Positions 33,018-41,516 of a stretch of DNA of 64,000 nucleotides are shown piece after piece (within the stretch, counting starts at the first letter, position 1; each line of letters opens with the position of its first letter). The translations under genes and the position numbers were made by a program. Below the pieces are notes generated by a model that did no database searches, was not told the DNA's origin, and saw only the letters and a program-made list of their open reading frames with translations. This DNA is from Nocardia huaxiensis (lineage in GTDB: Bacteria > Actinomycetota > Actinomycetes > Mycobacteriales > Mycobacteriaceae): positions 4,216,001 through 4,280,000 of the forward strand of contig NZ_CP059399.1 in the NCBI RefSeq assembly GCF_013744875.1. The letters are read 5' to 3'.

Positions 33018-35198
33018 ATGTTCGCCTGGTGGGGTGACCTGGTCAGTCGCTTGCGATTCGCCGTCATCGGCGTGATGGTGGCGGCCCTGCTGGGTTTGGG
33101 CGCTTACGGATTGGGCCTCGACAGCCATCTCAGCGGCGGCGGCATCTTCGACCCGAACTCCGAATCCTCGGAGGCGGGCCGCATTGTCGGCACCACCTTC
33201 GAGCGCGGCAAAGAGGGCGACGTGGTCGTCATGTACACCGCACCCTCCGGCACAACCGTCGACGATCCGGAATTCAGCGCCACCGTCGTCGACAGCCTGA
33301 AGTCGGTGCGCGACAACTACACCGACCAGATCAGCGCCGTCGCGGGCTACTGGCCGCTCGAACCGGGCCAGGCCAAGACGAAACTCGCGGCGACCGAGGA
33401 CAAGACGCGCGCCGTCGTCTCCGTCGGCCTGAACGGCAACAGCGATGCCGCCCTGCAGGCCAACTATCGAACCATCAAGGACGCCTTCGCCATTCCGGGC
33501 GTGGACGTCCAGGTCGGCGGTTTGCAACCGGTCACGGGCGCGCTCAACGACACCGTCGCCGAGGACCTGCACCGCATGGAACTGCTGGCCATCCCACTGG
33601 TCGGGGTGCTGCTGTTCTTCATCTTCGGCGGCGTCGTCGCGGCCGCGCTGCCGCTGATCATCGGCCTGCTCACCATTTTCGGCGCCTTCGGCATCGTCCG
33701 CTTCGTCACCAACTTCACCGAGGTGAATTCCTTCGTCTCCCCGGTGGTTTCGATGATCGGGCTCGGCCTCGCCATCGACTACGGGCTCTTCATCGTCAGC
33801 CGCTTCCGGGAGGAAGTGGCCGCCGGCTACGACACCCGCACGGCCGTCAGACGTTCGGTGATGACGGCCGGACGCACCGTGGTCTTCTCCGCCACCATGA
33901 TCGCCGCGAGCCTCGGCGGGCTGCTGCTGTTCCCGCAGGGCTTCCTGAAATCCATTGCCTACGGGGCGATGGCGACCGTCGCCATGGCCGCGCTCACCGC
34001 CATCACCATCCTGCCCGCCATGCTGGCCGTGCTCGGCCCGCGTGTGGACATGCTGGGGCTCAAGCGATTCCGCCGCCCCAAGTCCGCCGCCGAGGTGGAC
34101 AACGGCTTCCTGGGCCGCGTGGTGCGCTTGGTCATGCGCTACCCGCTGCGCATCGCCGTCCCGGTGACGCTCGGCCTGATCCTGCTCATCCTGCCCATGC
34201 AGAACCTGGTCTTCGGCGGCTACAGCGAAAAGTACCTGCCGCCGGACCATCCCGTGCGCGTCGCCCAGGCGCAGATCGACCGGCACTTCCCGCTGCGCAA
34301 GACCGACCCCATCGAACTGGTCATCATCACCGGCGATTCCAAGGCCGTCGGCTCGGTCTGGGATCAGGCCAATGCCGCGCCCGGCCTGATCGGCAAGTTC
34401 GAGGCCCCGGCGCGTTCGACCATCGACCCGGATGTGCGGCGCACCAAGGCCACCGTCGTCGACATCAACGATGCCGGCGAGACCATCGACTACCTGCGCT
34501 CGCTGGATCTTCCGGAGGGCACCCGGGTGCTGGTCGGCGGCGTGCCCGCGCTGCAGAAGGACAGCATCGACGCGCTGCTGGTGCGGATTCCGTTCATGAT
34601 CGCGCTGGTGCTGCTGGTCAGCACGCTGCTCATGTTCCTGACCTTCGGCTCGCTGGTGCTGCCGATCAAGGCCGCGCTCATGAGCGGCCTCGGGCTGGGC
34701 TCCACGCTGGGCATCGTGACCTGGATCTTCGTCGAGGGGCACGGCGCGGAACTGCTCAACTTCACCCCGCAACCGGGGCAGGTGCTGATGCTCGTGGTGA
34801 TCATCGCCGTCGTGTACGGGCTGTCCATCGACTACGAGGTATTCCTGTTGTCCCGCATGGTCGAAGCCCGCGCCCGCGGCGCGAGCACCGAAGAGGCCAT
34901 CCGGGTCGGCACGGTGCAGACCGGGCGCATCATCACCGCGGCCGCCCTCATCCTGCTCGTGGTCACCGGCGCGTTCGCCTTCTCCGATCTGGTCATGATG
35001 CAGTACATCGCCTACGGCATGATCGCGGCCCTGATCATCGACGCCACCATTCTGCGCATGGTGCTGGTGCCGGCGGTCATGAAACTGCTGGGCGAGCGCT
35101 GCTGGTGGGCGCCCGCGTGGATGCGGCGCGTGCAGAACCGGATCGGGCTCGGCGAGATCACCCTCGAGGACGAGGAGCGCTTCGCCGCCGCCCGCTGA
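33018..35198 (+). CDS. MmpL-family RND transporter
   Basis: This is a 726-residue transporter of the MMPL branch of RND pumps. TM1 is near residues 11-35, then a first exported domain, a TM2-6 block from about 185 to 350 (LGLAIDYGLFIVSRFREE is the typical motif), a second exported domain, and TM7-12 with IIAVVYGLSIDYEVFLLSRMVEAR. The proton-relay Asp/Tyr motifs (IDYG and IDYE) are intact. GGGAGG at 33005-33010 is the ribosome site. MmpL proteins export lipids or other hydrophobic molecules through the mycolate envelope. No partner MmpS is adjacent. Confidence 0.93.
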   Translation: MFAWWGDLVSRLRFAVIGVMVAALLGLGAYGLGLDSHLSGGGIFDPNSESSEAGRIVGTTFERGKEGDVVVMYTAPSGTTVDDPEFSATVVDSLKSVRDNYTDQISAVAGYWPLEPGQAKTKLAATEDKTRAVVSVGLNGNSDAALQANYRTIKDAFAIPGVDVQVGGLQPVTGALNDTVAEDLHRMELLAIPLVGVLLFFIFGGVVAAALPLIIGLLTIFGAFGIVRFVTNFTEVNSFVSPVVSMIGLGLAIDYGLFIVSRFREEVAAGYDTRTAVRRSVMTAGRTVVFSATMIAASLGGLLLFPQGFLKSIAYGAMATVAMAALTAITILPAMLAVLGPRVDMLGLKRFRRPKSAAEVDNGFLGRVVRLVMRYPLRIAVPVTLGLILLILPMQNLVFGGYSEKYLPPDHPVRVAQAQIDRHFPLRKTDPIELVIITGDSKAVGSVWDQANAAPGLIGKFEAPARSTIDPDVRRTKATVVDINDAGETIDYLRSLDLPEGTRVLVGGVPALQKDSIDALLVRIPFMIALVLLVSTLLMFLTFGSLVLPIKAALMSGLGLGSTLGIVTWIFVEGHGAELLNFTPQPGQVLMLVVIIAVVYGLSIDYEVFLLSRMVEARARGASTEEAIRVGTVQTGRIITAAALILLVVTGAFAFSDLVMMQYIAYGMIAALIIDATILRMVLVPAVMKLLGERCWWAPAWMRRVQNRIGLGEITLEDEERFAAAR

Positions 35199-35216
35199 CC
35201 CGCGCCGGCCCGCCGC

Positions 35217-35309
35217 TCACCCGGACGTGTGCGGCGCGATGATGATGAGCACCGCCGTGGCACTGAGCACGACGCTGGTGGCGAGCACGGGAACAGTCCA
35301 GGGGCGCAT
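35217..35309 (-). CDS. Possible 30-aa single-span membrane peptide
   Basis: A short frame on the minus strand, ATG at 35307-35309 to TGA at 35217-35219, encodes a basic/Trp N-terminus (MRPWTVP) and one hydrophobic helix (VLATSVVLSATAVLIIIAP). It begins 48 bases after the ABC1-kinase gene on the same strand. The helix is cleanly formed, but the ribosome site is weak (AAGG, spacing too long). I do not recognise it. It could be a regulatory small protein; chance cannot be excluded. Confidence 0.35.
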   Translation of the reverse strand: MRPWTVPVLATSVVLSATAVLIIIAPHTSG

Positions 35310-35357
35310 GGTGATTCAGTACCTTGCCGAGTGTGATCCGTTGGGAAGGCGCACCGT

Positions 35358-36809
35358 TCAGCCCACCGCCGCGTCTCGATCGGTGGCGGCGGCGCGGCGC
35401 AATCGGGCCGCGCGCAGATCGGCCGGTCCGCCGGTGCGCTCCCGATAGCGCGCCAGGACCGCGGTCAATTCCGGTGACCAGCGCAGGATTTCATCGCGGA
35501 TCGGGCCGGTGGTGCCCAATTGTGCTGCCAGCCCGACCATTCCGATGAAGCTGCGCCAGAAGGGCACATAGTCGGTGGGCATGGTGAGCTGGCGGCCGAC
35601 ATTGTCCAGACGCGGATCCATGGCGGCGAGCACGATTCGGCGCAGCCAGGCGTTGTCCACGTGCGCGATATCGTGCCTGAGCAATTCCGCGTACGGGTGA
35701 ATGTGCTCGAGCAGCGCCTCGACATCGAAGTTCAGGTGCGGCGGCACGAATCCGTGCCGGTGCGCCGCGGCCCGCAGCTCCGCCGGGGTGCCGTTGAACA
35801 CGGCGTCGGCCACGTCGTAGAGCAGCGGCCCGAAGGAGGGCGGCGGCCACGGCAGGCAGGCCCCGAAATCGACCACACCGAGGCGGCCGTCCGGGAGCGC
35901 CAGGAAGTTCCCGGGATGCGGGTCGCCGTACAGGCGCCCGGTGCGGGTGGCCGCACCCCAGACGAACCGCAGGCTGAGAATGCCCAGCCGGGCCCGCTCG
36001 ACCTCCGCGCCCGCGGTGATCATGCGGGTCAAGGGAATACCGTCCAGCCATTCGCTGACGATCACGTCGCCGCGCTGCGCCAGCACCCGCGGCACCCGGA
36101 AATCCGGATCATCGGCATAGGCGAGGGCGAAGCCGCGCTGGCTCTCCGCTTCGGCCGCATAGTCGAGTTCGCTGCGCACCGACAGGGCCAACTGATTCAC
36201 CATCGCTCGCACATCGGTGTTCGGAACGAACACCGAGGCCAGCGGCGCGATGCGGCGCAACTGGTCCAGATCGCTGTCCACGGCGGCGCGCGCCCCCGGG
36301 TACATGATCTTCACGGCCACCGCGCGGCCGTCGTGCCACACCGCGCGATGCACCTGGCCGATGGTCGCCGAGGCCGTGCGGCGGTCGTCGAACTCCCGGA
36401 AGTTGCCGCGCCAGTCCGGCCCGAACGCCTCCGCGAGCACCCCGTGCACCGTGGCCGGCAGCATGGGCGGCATGGCATTCTGCAAGCGGCTCAGCGCATT
36501 CCGATACGGTTCGGCCAGTTCCGGCGGCAGCGCCAGCTCGTAGACGCCGAGCACCTGCCCGAGTTTGGCCGCGCAGCCCTTCAATTCGCCGAGCACCTCG
36601 AAAATGTGCTGGGCGGTGCGCAATTGGATCTCGCGATCCACCTCCGCCGACGATCGCCCGAGGGCCCGCTTGCCCGCCCCCGCCATCTGACGGCCCGCGA
36701 AAGCGACCGGCAGGGCGGCGAGCTTGGCATTGCGAACCAGCTTGCGGGCAGGGGGATTTCCGCCGGTGTCGGCGGTCCTGCGCCGCACGCCGATACGTCG
36801 AACAGTCAT
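35358..36809 (-). CDS. ABC1/UbiB-family atypical kinase
   Basis: This is a 483-residue protein kinase-like enzyme. Family signatures: the KxGQ motif (AAKLGQVLGV), ATASATIGQVHRAVW (Ala-rich nucleotide loop), the catalytic Lys in AVKIMYP, ELDYAAEAESQ, the catalytic loop YGDPHPGNFLALPDG and the metal-binding VVDFGACLPW. ABC1 family members are known as ATPases affecting quinone or isoprenoid-lipid metabolism in bacteria and organelles. There is no membrane segment. GAAGGGG upstream of ATG at 36809 is a good ribosome site. It lies 128 bases downstream of the ACT-domain gene. Confidence 0.9.
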   Translation of the reverse strand: MTVRRIGVRRRTADTGGNPPARKLVRNAKLAALPVAFAGRQMAGAGKRALGRSSAEVDREIQLRTAQHIFEVLGELKGCAAKLGQVLGVYELALPPELAEPYRNALSRLQNAMPPMLPATVHGVLAEAFGPDWRGNFREFDDRRTASATIGQVHRAVWHDGRAVAVKIMYPGARAAVDSDLDQLRRIAPLASVFVPNTDVRAMVNQLALSVRSELDYAAEAESQRGFALAYADDPDFRVPRVLAQRGDVIVSEWLDGIPLTRMITAGAEVERARLGILSLRFVWGAATRTGRLYGDPHPGNFLALPDGRLGVVDFGACLPWPPPSFGPLLYDVADAVFNGTPAELRAAAHRHGFVPPHLNFDVEALLEHIHPYAELLRHDIAHVDNAWLRRIVLAAMDPRLDNVGRQLTMPTDYVPFWRSFIGMVGLAAQLGTTGPIRDEILRWSPELTAVLARYRERTGGPADLRAARLRRAAATDRDAAVG

Positions 36810-36937
36810 CGATCATCCCCTTCGGCGCACTCGTCACCGGTCCGCCGGATACAGCATGCCATAGTTGAACCGGTCGGTTTCGGTTTCATAACAGACTGCG
36901 GCACAGGGGGTGCCGGACCGCGACGCCCGCGCCCGGA

Positions 36938-37735
36938 TCAGGGCTGCCGGGCAGCCAATCGCGCCAGATCCGAAAGGCGATGGGCGCGAGCGATTTCAGC
37001 GGGCGTGAACGGCTCACCGGTGCGCACGAAGGTCATGTCCTCGGCCTCGACCGCGGGAATCCGCAGCACGGGCCCGGCCGGTTCCGCGGCGGTCATGGAC
37101 ACGAATTGGGCGCCGAGCAATTCCGCGACCGCCAGCGGCAGTTCGGCCGGATCGGCGGTGACGCGCGCGGCCAGGCCCAGCGCCCGGGTCTGACCGTCCA
37201 CCAGTGTCAAGGCCGAGGCGTGCCAGATCCCCACCGCGGTCCCGCCCGCCCGATCCACGGCCCGGGTCAGACGCTGCGGCCCGACCTCCGCGGGTGCCGA
37301 CACCACCAGTTCGTCCAGCACCCCGTCCTCGAGATGGTGCACGTGCATGGTGAGGATATTGGCGTGCCGCGAGGCCAGCTGCTTGGCCAGCGATTCCAGC
37401 ATCCCTGGACTGTCGTCGAGCCGCACCCGAATGCGCCACAGCTGCTCGGCGCTGTCGAGCCGATCGCGGTGCCGCAGTTCCGGACCGTGCAGCCAGCGCG
37501 CCAGATACCGCATGGCGCCGGGTTCGACCACCCAGATGACGAGCACGGTGGTGCTGATCGTCAGCACCGCCACGGTGATCAGATAACTCAGCTCGAGATG
37601 GACGACGAGCGCGTGCAGCGCGAGCTCCACCGGAAAGACCGCGGCCAATTTCGCCAAGGTCAGCCGGGTTCGACGGGGATGGGGCAGGCGACCGCACACT
37701 TCGCATGCCAATGCATGTACCTCGGTTTGCCTCAT
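36938..37735 (-). CDS. ACT-domain membrane protein
   Basis: This is a 265-residue protein. The start may carry a small zinc-like pair (LACEVCGRLPHP). One or two membrane segments follow (residues about 35-75, VELALHALVVHLELSYLITVAVLTIS then VLVIWVVEPG). An ACT-like domain at about 95-165 contains RIRVRLDDSPGMLESLAKQLASRHANILT, then a second related half. ACT domains usually bind amino acids and give allosteric control. The membrane tether is uncommon. ATG at 37735 is used; the longer open frame upstream looks non-coding. A similar architecture occurs in mycobacteria, with no function I can name. Confidence 0.75.
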   Translation of the reverse strand: MRQTEVHALACEVCGRLPHPRRTRLTLAKLAAVFPVELALHALVVHLELSYLITVAVLTISTTVLVIWVVEPGAMRYLARWLHGPELRHRDRLDSAEQLWRIRVRLDDSPGMLESLAKQLASRHANILTMHVHHLEDGVLDELVVSAPAEVGPQRLTRAVDRAGGTAVGIWHASALTLVDGQTRALGLAARVTADPAELPLAVAELLGAQFVSMTAAEPAGPVLRIPAVEAEDMTFVRTGEPFTPAEIARAHRLSDLARLAARQP

Positions 37736-37804
37736 GATCACCAGAGTGTCCGGCTGACATTTCCGGACAGTGCCCCGATGTAAAGACTCGATGAAGCTAC
37801 AACA

Positions 37805-37831
37805 GAAAATGCTTGTGCCACCAGCATTTTC
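37805..37831 (-). terminator. Inverted repeat after TfoX-N gene
   Basis: A 9-bp perfect inverted repeat (GAAAATGCT at 37805-37813, AGCATTTTC at 37823-37831, loop of nine) lies 70 bases beyond the stop of the TfoX-N gene on the minus strand. A second, shorter one (TGTCCGG/CCGGACA) lies at 37747-37769, near the start of the ACT gene. They may be a terminator and an operator respectively. Confidence 0.4.
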
Positions 37832-37900
37832 GGTGAAGCGACGCACAGCCGACGTCGCGATGTGCCACAGCGCACATCATTTGCGAGAAGGTATCGACCG

Positions 37901-38236
37901 CTACTTGGGCGGCAGCGTCCGCGCGAAGGCCACGCCGCGATCGACCCATTCGTCCAGCGTCGCGTCGTCGGCCACGGTGTCGGCGGTGACGCGTAGCCAG
38001 CCGCGCATGTCCCGGCCACCCATGACCATGGTCTCCACCGCCGGCGGGCGCAGCAGCTCGTCGGTGTGTTCGGGATCCACCCGCACCAGCAGCCCGCCCT
38101 TGCCGCTCGCCGCGACCGCCATATTGCCGCCGACCAGGAAGGCCAGGCCGCCGAACATCTTCTTCTCGACCACATCCACCACGGCAGGACCCAGGGCATC
38201 CCGAATCCGCTCGGCCAACTTTTCGTCATATGCCAT
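37901..38236 (-). CDS. TfoX N-terminal-domain protein
   Basis: This is a 111-residue single-domain protein. It matches the TfoX_N fold: AERIRDALG, EKKMFGGLAFLVGGNMAVAAS, LLVRVDPEH and the terminal VDRGVAFARTLPPK. These small soluble proteins are widespread; the full-length TfoX of gamma-proteobacteria controls competence, but the role of solitary N-domains is unknown. MAYDEKLAE at 38236 fits the family start; an ATG at 38245 would add three residues. The gene is divergent from the YbdK-type ligase gene at 38351. Confidence 0.88.
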   Translation of the reverse strand: MAYDEKLAERIRDALGPAVVDVVEKKMFGGLAFLVGGNMAVAASGKGGLLVRVDPEHTDELLRPPAVETMVMGGRDMRGWLRVTADTVADDATLDEWVDRGVAFARTLPPK

Positions 38237-38350
38237 AGCAGGCATTGTGCGCCAGGTCACCGACAGGAAACCGGTGCGCCGGGTCGATGCGGAGGCAAAC
38301 AAACCGCTCCGGCAGGTGTCGAGCGCGCCGATCTGAGGTACACAGGACTA

Positions 38351-39451
38351 GTGGACGCCCCACCGACGGTAGGTGTCGAAGAGGAGTTCCTCCTCGTTGA
38401 CCCGCGCACCGGCGCGCCCGTCGGCAGAAATGCCGACGTCGCGCGTACAGCAGCGGATTTCGGCATGGACATGCAGTTGGAAATCACCCGGTGTCAGGTG
38501 GAAACCAGCACCGGCGTGCACACGAATACGGCCGATCTCCTGCGTGAGCTGCGTGAACTGCGCCGTGGCGCAGCCGCTTCCGCCGAGAAGAACGACGCCC
38601 TGCTGCTCGCGGTCGCGGTGCCGCCCACAGCCCCCTCCGAACTGCCGATCACCGGCACGCCGCGCTACCACCGCATCGCCGAGAGCTTCGGGCGGCTCGC
38701 ACACGAGCAGGGCCTGTGCGGTTGCCATGTCCACGTCGCCGTCCCGAATCGCGAAGTGGCACTTCAGGTCAGCAACTTCCTGCGCCCGTGGCTGCCGCTG
38801 CTGCTGGCCCTGACCGCCAATTCCGCCATCTATCGCGGCGACGAAACCGGTTACGCCAGTTGGCGAAACATTCTGTGGCGGCGCTGGCCCAGCGCCGGCC
38901 CGCCGCCGCATTTCGAATCCCTGCGCGAATACGAATCCCGCGTCGAATCCATGCTCTCCCTGGGAGTCATCCTGGACCGCAAGATGATCTACTGGGATGT
39001 GCGGCCATCCATGAGCTTTCCCACCGTCGAGGTCCGCGTCAGCGACGTGCCCGCCACGGTCGAGGAAACCGCGCTGCTGGCCACCCTGGTGCGCGCCGCC
39101 GTCATGACCGCGCGCCGGGCCGCCGTGGACGGCACCGAGATTCCGCTCATGACCCAGGACACGCTGCGTGCCGCCTACTGGAAGGCCGCGCACGAGGGCA
39201 TCGACGGGGACGCGGTGGATCCCTTGCGCGGCGGCACGATTCGCGTTCCCGACCTATTGGCCGACCTCATCGAACGCATCGAACCCGCCCTGGAGGAATT
39301 GGGCGACCGCGCCTTCGTCACCGACGCCGCCACCGCCCTGCTCGCGCGCGGCAACGGGGCCCGCCGCCAGCTCAACGCATTCCGGGTGCGACGCCAAATG
39401 TCGGACGTGGTAGGCGAATTGGCGGAAGCCACCGTGCACTCCTGCCGCTGA
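38351..39451 (+). CDS. YbdK-type carboxylate-amine ligase (GCS2 family)
   Basis: This is a 366-residue enzyme of the glutamate-cysteine ligase 2 family. Signature parts: TVGVEEEFLLVDPRTG at the N-terminus (metal/ATP Glu residues), LEITRCQVETSTGVH, GLCGCHVHVAVPN, and RPSMSFPTVEVRVSDVPATVEE. Such proteins show weak glutamate-cysteine ligase activity in vitro; the true substrate is unknown. The length matches YbdK (about 370). GTG at 38351 is chosen with a modest AGG upstream; the open frame extends much further but without family sequence. Because the organism should use mycothiol, glutathione synthesis is unlikely to be the role. Confidence 0.88.
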   Translation: MDAPPTVGVEEEFLLVDPRTGAPVGRNADVARTAADFGMDMQLEITRCQVETSTGVHTNTADLLRELRELRRGAAASAEKNDALLLAVAVPPTAPSELPITGTPRYHRIAESFGRLAHEQGLCGCHVHVAVPNREVALQVSNFLRPWLPLLLALTANSAIYRGDETGYASWRNILWRRWPSAGPPPHFESLREYESRVESMLSLGVILDRKMIYWDVRPSMSFPTVEVRVSDVPATVEETALLATLVRAAVMTARRAAVDGTEIPLMTQDTLRAAYWKAAHEGIDGDAVDPLRGGTIRVPDLLADLIERIEPALEELGDRAFVTDAATALLARGNGARRQLNAFRVRRQMSDVVGELAEATVHSCR

Positions 39452-39460
39452 TCGCCTGCC

Positions 39461-40303
39461 TCAGAACAACTTCAGGCACAGCGTGTAGCTCTGGATGCGG
39501 GCCAGGGCGCTGCCGGTGACGGTCCACGTATAGACCATGTCCGTCTCCGGATACTTGTCGCACGCGAATTCGCTGAGGCCGAGGCTCATGCTGTCCCGGA
39601 ACAGCACCTCCGCCTGCGCTCCCGGATCATCGCAGGGCACCACCTCGAGTTTCGGATCCGGGTTGCTCTCGTCGAGCACCCCGGACAGCTCCCGCACACA
39701 GCTGCCCTTGACCGGCTCCTTGGCCGTCGTGGCCGGAACGGAGGGAATTGAGGGAACATACGGCAGCACCGGCGCCGTATACGTGCTCGGATAACTCGGA
39801 TACGTCGGATATCCCGAATTCCGGGTCGATTTCGAATCCGACGAGTCATTGGCGATCGCGGTGATCAGCGAAACCACCGCCAGCACCGGTAGGACCAGCC
39901 CGAGCAGGTGCCACCGCCGCGTCAGCGGCTTGCCCGGATCCATCGGCAGCTGCGATGCGCCCGGAATCGGCGGCGGCAGCTTCGAAACCTGCGACCGCTC
40001 ACCGAGATTCATCATCAGGGTGAACGGCGTGATGAAGAACGACTTGAACCCCCACCACCCCTGCACCATGGTGTCCCCGGTGAACTGCCGGAACGTGGCC
40101 AGCCCGCAGTCCCGGCAGTACGCGCCCGGCAGCTTCCACGACTGATACATGACCAGCAGCCCGCGATGCTTGCGGAAAGTGGCGTCCACCGCGGGCGTCG
40201 AGCCACAGAACTGGCAGTAGATCCCATTGGCGGTGTCATAGGAGTTGTCGTAAGGCTCGTACTCGAAAGCCTCTGACTCCGACGATGTTTCGAACGTAGA
40301 CAA
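39461..40303 (-). CDS. Zinc-ribbon membrane protein, LppU-like C-terminus
   Basis: This protein has about 280 residues. Residues about 23-60 hold a zinc-ribbon-like arrangement (YCQFCGS and YCRDCGLAT). The segment GWWGFKSFFITPFTLMMNLG looks membrane-associated. A TM helix at about 130-150 (LLGLVLPVLAVVSLITAIA) is followed by a Pro/Tyr-rich linker and an exported domain with cysteines (GSCVREL, VVPCDDP, FACDKYP, YTLCLKLF) of the LppU/SCO3897 type. The start is unsure: TTG at 40303 has GGGGGAT upstream but sits in the T tract of the preceding terminator; GTG at 40351 lies within the hairpin. Confidence 0.7.
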   Translation of the reverse strand: MSTFETSSESEAFEYEPYDNSYDTANGIYCQFCGSTPAVDATFRKHRGLLVMYQSWKLPGAYCRDCGLATFRQFTGDTMVQGWWGFKSFFITPFTLMMNLGERSQVSKLPPPIPGASQLPMDPGKPLTRRWHLLGLVLPVLAVVSLITAIANDSSDSKSTRNSGYPTYPSYPSTYTAPVLPYVPSIPSVPATTAKEPVKGSCVRELSGVLDESNPDPKLEVVPCDDPGAQAEVLFRDSMSLGLSEFACDKYPETDMVYTWTVTGSALARIQSYTLCLKLF

Positions 40304-40360
40304 AAAAGTGGATCCCCCGGATAGCGCTTGAACCGGATGATTCAAGCACACCGGGGGATC
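40301..40360 (-). terminator. Intrinsic terminator of the Ag85-like gene
   Basis: A long hairpin is formed by GATCCCCCGG (40311-40320) and CCGGGGGATC (40351-40360), with an inner helix GCTTGAA/TTCAAGC (40326-40332 and 40341-40347). On the minus strand it is followed by six T residues at 40302-40307. It begins 15 bases after the stop of the mycolyltransferase-like gene. This is the only clear T-tract terminator I found in the window. Confidence 0.85.
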
Positions 40361-40374
40361 TTTGCCCTAATGAA

Positions 40375-41394
40375 TCAGGCGGGAATGTTCATTCCATTGG
40401 CGAGCATCGGCCAGGACTCGTGCAGCGCCTGCTCCCAGTACGGCCAGTAGTGCGTGCCGACCGCATTGAAGTTGAAGGTCGCCGGAATGCCCAGCGAATC
40501 CAGCTTGGTCTTCAGATTGGCGGTGCAGGCATTGACCGCGCCCTCGATGAGCACGCCGAGGGTCAGGTTGACCGCGCCATTGATGCCGGGCGCGCTGTTC
40601 AGGTAGTACTGCACGTCCTGGATCATCGGAATGCCGCTGCCGCTGAAGACGTAGAGCTGGGTGCCGCGCAGCTTCTCGGCATTGAGGACCGGGTCGTTCG
40701 CCGCCCACGCCGGATCGTTGTCGGGGCCGTACATGTTCTCGGTGTCGCCGCCGCCCCAGGTCTCGACGGAGAACTTCACGAACTGCTTGCCCAGCGGGTC
40801 GGCGATCTGCGCACAACCGCTGTAGGCGGCGACGGACTTCCACAGACCCGGCTTGGCCTCAGCCAGCTGCAGCACCGAGGTACCCGAGGTGGACAGACCG
40901 GCCAGCGAATTGAGACCGGTGGAACCCAGCTGCTCATCGAGCAGCGGCGGCAGTTCCTCGGTGAAGAAGGTGGTCCACTTGTTCAGGCCCAGCTTGGGGT
41001 CGGCCTGCTTCCAGTCGGCGTAGTAGGAGGCGAAGCCGCCGATCGGCTGGATCACATTGACCTGCTTGGTGGACAGGAAGTCCAGCGCGTCGGTCTGCGC
41101 CTTCCAGCTGGCGGTGCCCAGGCCGCCGTCGAGGCCGTTGAGCATCCACAGGTTCGGGGCGGGCTGCGATTCGTCGACCGGGCGCTGCACGTCGACCGTG
41201 ATCTCCTGCGCCATGGCCTCCGAGTACACCCGCAGATGCCAGGTGCGGCCCTCCTTGGTGACGGAGGTGATCTTGGAGGGCTTCTCCGGTACGGCCGAGG
41301 CGGCGGTGCCGAGCAGCGAAACCGCGACAGCGGTGGTCAGCGCGACAGCCGAGGCCCGCAGGACAGCGACATTGCGTAGTGCAGAGAACTTCAT
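40375..41394 (-). CDS. Antigen-85-type esterase/mycolyltransferase
   Basis: This is a 339-residue exported protein. A signal peptide with TTAVAVSLLGTAASA precedes cleavage before VPEKPS. The alpha/beta-hydrolase fold matches mycolyltransferases: PNLWMLNGLDGGLGTASW, NVIQPIGGFASYYADW, the nucleophile in AGLSTSGTSVLQLA, GPDNDPAWAANDP and the C-terminal His in GTHYWPYWEQAL. Ag85 proteins move mycolic acids onto trehalose or arabinogalactan outside the membrane. The elbow reads Ser-Thr-Ser-Gly where Ag85 usually has Ser-Met-Ser/Ala-Gly. ATG at 41394 is used. A strong terminator follows. It is an indicator that the host makes mycolic acids. Confidence 0.9.
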   Translation of the reverse strand: MKFSALRNVAVLRASAVALTTAVAVSLLGTAASAVPEKPSKITSVTKEGRTWHLRVYSEAMAQEITVDVQRPVDESQPAPNLWMLNGLDGGLGTASWKAQTDALDFLSTKQVNVIQPIGGFASYYADWKQADPKLGLNKWTTFFTEELPPLLDEQLGSTGLNSLAGLSTSGTSVLQLAEAKPGLWKSVAAYSGCAQIADPLGKQFVKFSVETWGGGDTENMYGPDNDPAWAANDPVLNAEKLRGTQLYVFSGSGIPMIQDVQYYLNSAPGINGAVNLTLGVLIEGAVNACTANLKTKLDSLGIPATFNFNAVGTHYWPYWEQALHESWPMLANGMNIPA

Positions 41395-41516
41395 CGAACA
41401 GCCGGTTCCATTCCACGGGCCGCGGTCGGCCACGTCATCATTCGCAGTGATCTTGCCAGCGGGTACGTCTCCCGTCGAGGCCGAGGTGTTACTTACCGGG
41501 CAATCCGCGAGCGGGA

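Noticed and set aside
35227..35448. Plus-strand ORF after the MmpL gene
   Set aside because: It starts with GTG without ribosome site and runs into the ABC1 kinase gene; the minus-strand 30-codon frame in the same place is more convincing.
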